From contig DHIO01000034.1 in assembly GCA_002403855.1 (NCBI GenBank), positions 167,982 to 173,107 on the forward strand: a DNA stretch of 5,126 nt, read 5' to 3'. Shown piece by piece: positions 4,936-5,126 of this stretch. Under the pieces are notes generated by a model, which was given only the letters and a program-made list of their open reading frames with translations, had not been told where the DNA came from and searched no databases. How positions within the stretch are numbered: position 1 is the first letter of the stretch; each line of letters begins with the position of its first letter. The position numbers and the translations under genes are program-made. The DNA comes from Acidimicrobiia bacterium UBA4744. Lineage in GTDB: Bacteria > Actinomycetota > Acidimicrobiia > Spongiisociales > UBA4744.

Positions 4936-5126
4936 TAGCTCGTGAGCAGCGCGCCTGCCAGCGTCTCGGCCAGGACCTCAAAATGAGGGCGGCGGATCAG
5001 TATGTCGGGGCTTCGGCCGTGGCGGCCAAGCGCGGCCGCGGTCGCTGCCCCGATGGCCGCCGCGACGACCCCCGTCAGGTCGCGCCCCTGCATCCAGCCT
5101 TCCACCGCCAGCGAGGATTCGAACAC
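4935..5126 (-). CDS. C-terminal fragment of an unrecognised protein, N-terminus beyond window
   Basis: The minus strand is open from the right edge to a TAG at 4935-4937, giving 63 residues; the first visible codon, GTG, is probably internal rather than the true start. An Ala/Gly-rich probable helix (GVVAAAIGAATAAALGRHG, about 19-37) is followed by SPDILIRRPHFEVLAETLAGALLTS in two parts (39-50 and 51-63), the last being another likely helix. There is no clear membrane segment or catalytic motif, and I cannot name the family. Codon use matches the neighbouring genes, and the frame ends next to the repeat block and convergent to the terminator at 4839-4871, which supports a real gene end. Confidence 0.55.
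   Translation of the reverse strand: MFESSLAVEGWMQGRDLTGVVAAAIGAATAAALGRHGRSPDILIRRPHFEVLAETLAGALLTS

Noticed and set aside
1..5126. CRISPR array, tRNA or rRNA gene, transposase or phage integration site
   Set aside because: No spaced direct repeats of CRISPR type, no tRNA-like cloverleaf core, no transposase or integrase frames and no terminal inverted repeats were seen.

Overview
The window (5126 bases, G+C-rich, roughly 60% by eye) looks like ordinary chromosomal DNA from a high-G+C bacterium, most likely an actinobacterium. The reasons are the codon usage, strong AGGAGG-type ribosome binding sites, a GTG start, TAGGAT-like -10 boxes and the style of the DXS and binding-protein sequences. 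An uncultured Acidimicrobiia-like lineage would fit, but that is a guess and cannot be settled from this piece.

Layout. Positions 1-1628 (minus strand) hold most of dxs, encoding 1-deoxy-D-xylulose-5-phosphate synthase, the entry enzyme of the MEP isoprenoid pathway; its last part lies off the left edge. A 207-base divergent intergenic region (1629-1835) separates it from a plus-strand polar amino acid ABC transporter operon. The operon encodes a lipoprotein substrate-binding protein (1836-2606), a single HisM/GlnP-type permease (2680-3465) and a GlnQ-type ATPase (3469-4215). A perfect 11-bp hairpin sits between the binding-protein and permease genes and probably sets their relative expression. 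Eight bases after the ATPase comes a 71-residue single-pass membrane protein (4224-4439).

After a short repeat-bearing gap (4440-4625) comes a second small membrane protein of 59 residues (4626-4805), closed by a clear intrinsic terminator (4839-4871). The two small proteins are diverged paralogues. From Met1 onward they align without a gap through residue 42, sharing W19, R22, Y23, R25, S26, G30, P35 and W42, and both end in a proline-containing tail with a GQ(V/I)P motif. The second has its own candidate promoter and a leader whose two stems interlock like an H-type pseudoknot. It is flanked by heptanucleotide repeats and by a 13-bp direct repeat whose copies lie exactly 400 bp apart. At the right edge (4935-5126, minus strand) is the C-terminal end of a convergent gene that I do not recognise.

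How the parts work together: the binding protein captures an amino acid outside the membrane, a permease homodimer forms the channel, and the ATPase dimer drives import. The first small membrane protein is translated from the same operon and may be an accessory membrane subunit. The paralogous small-protein pair and the structured leader of the second are the least explained parts of the window.
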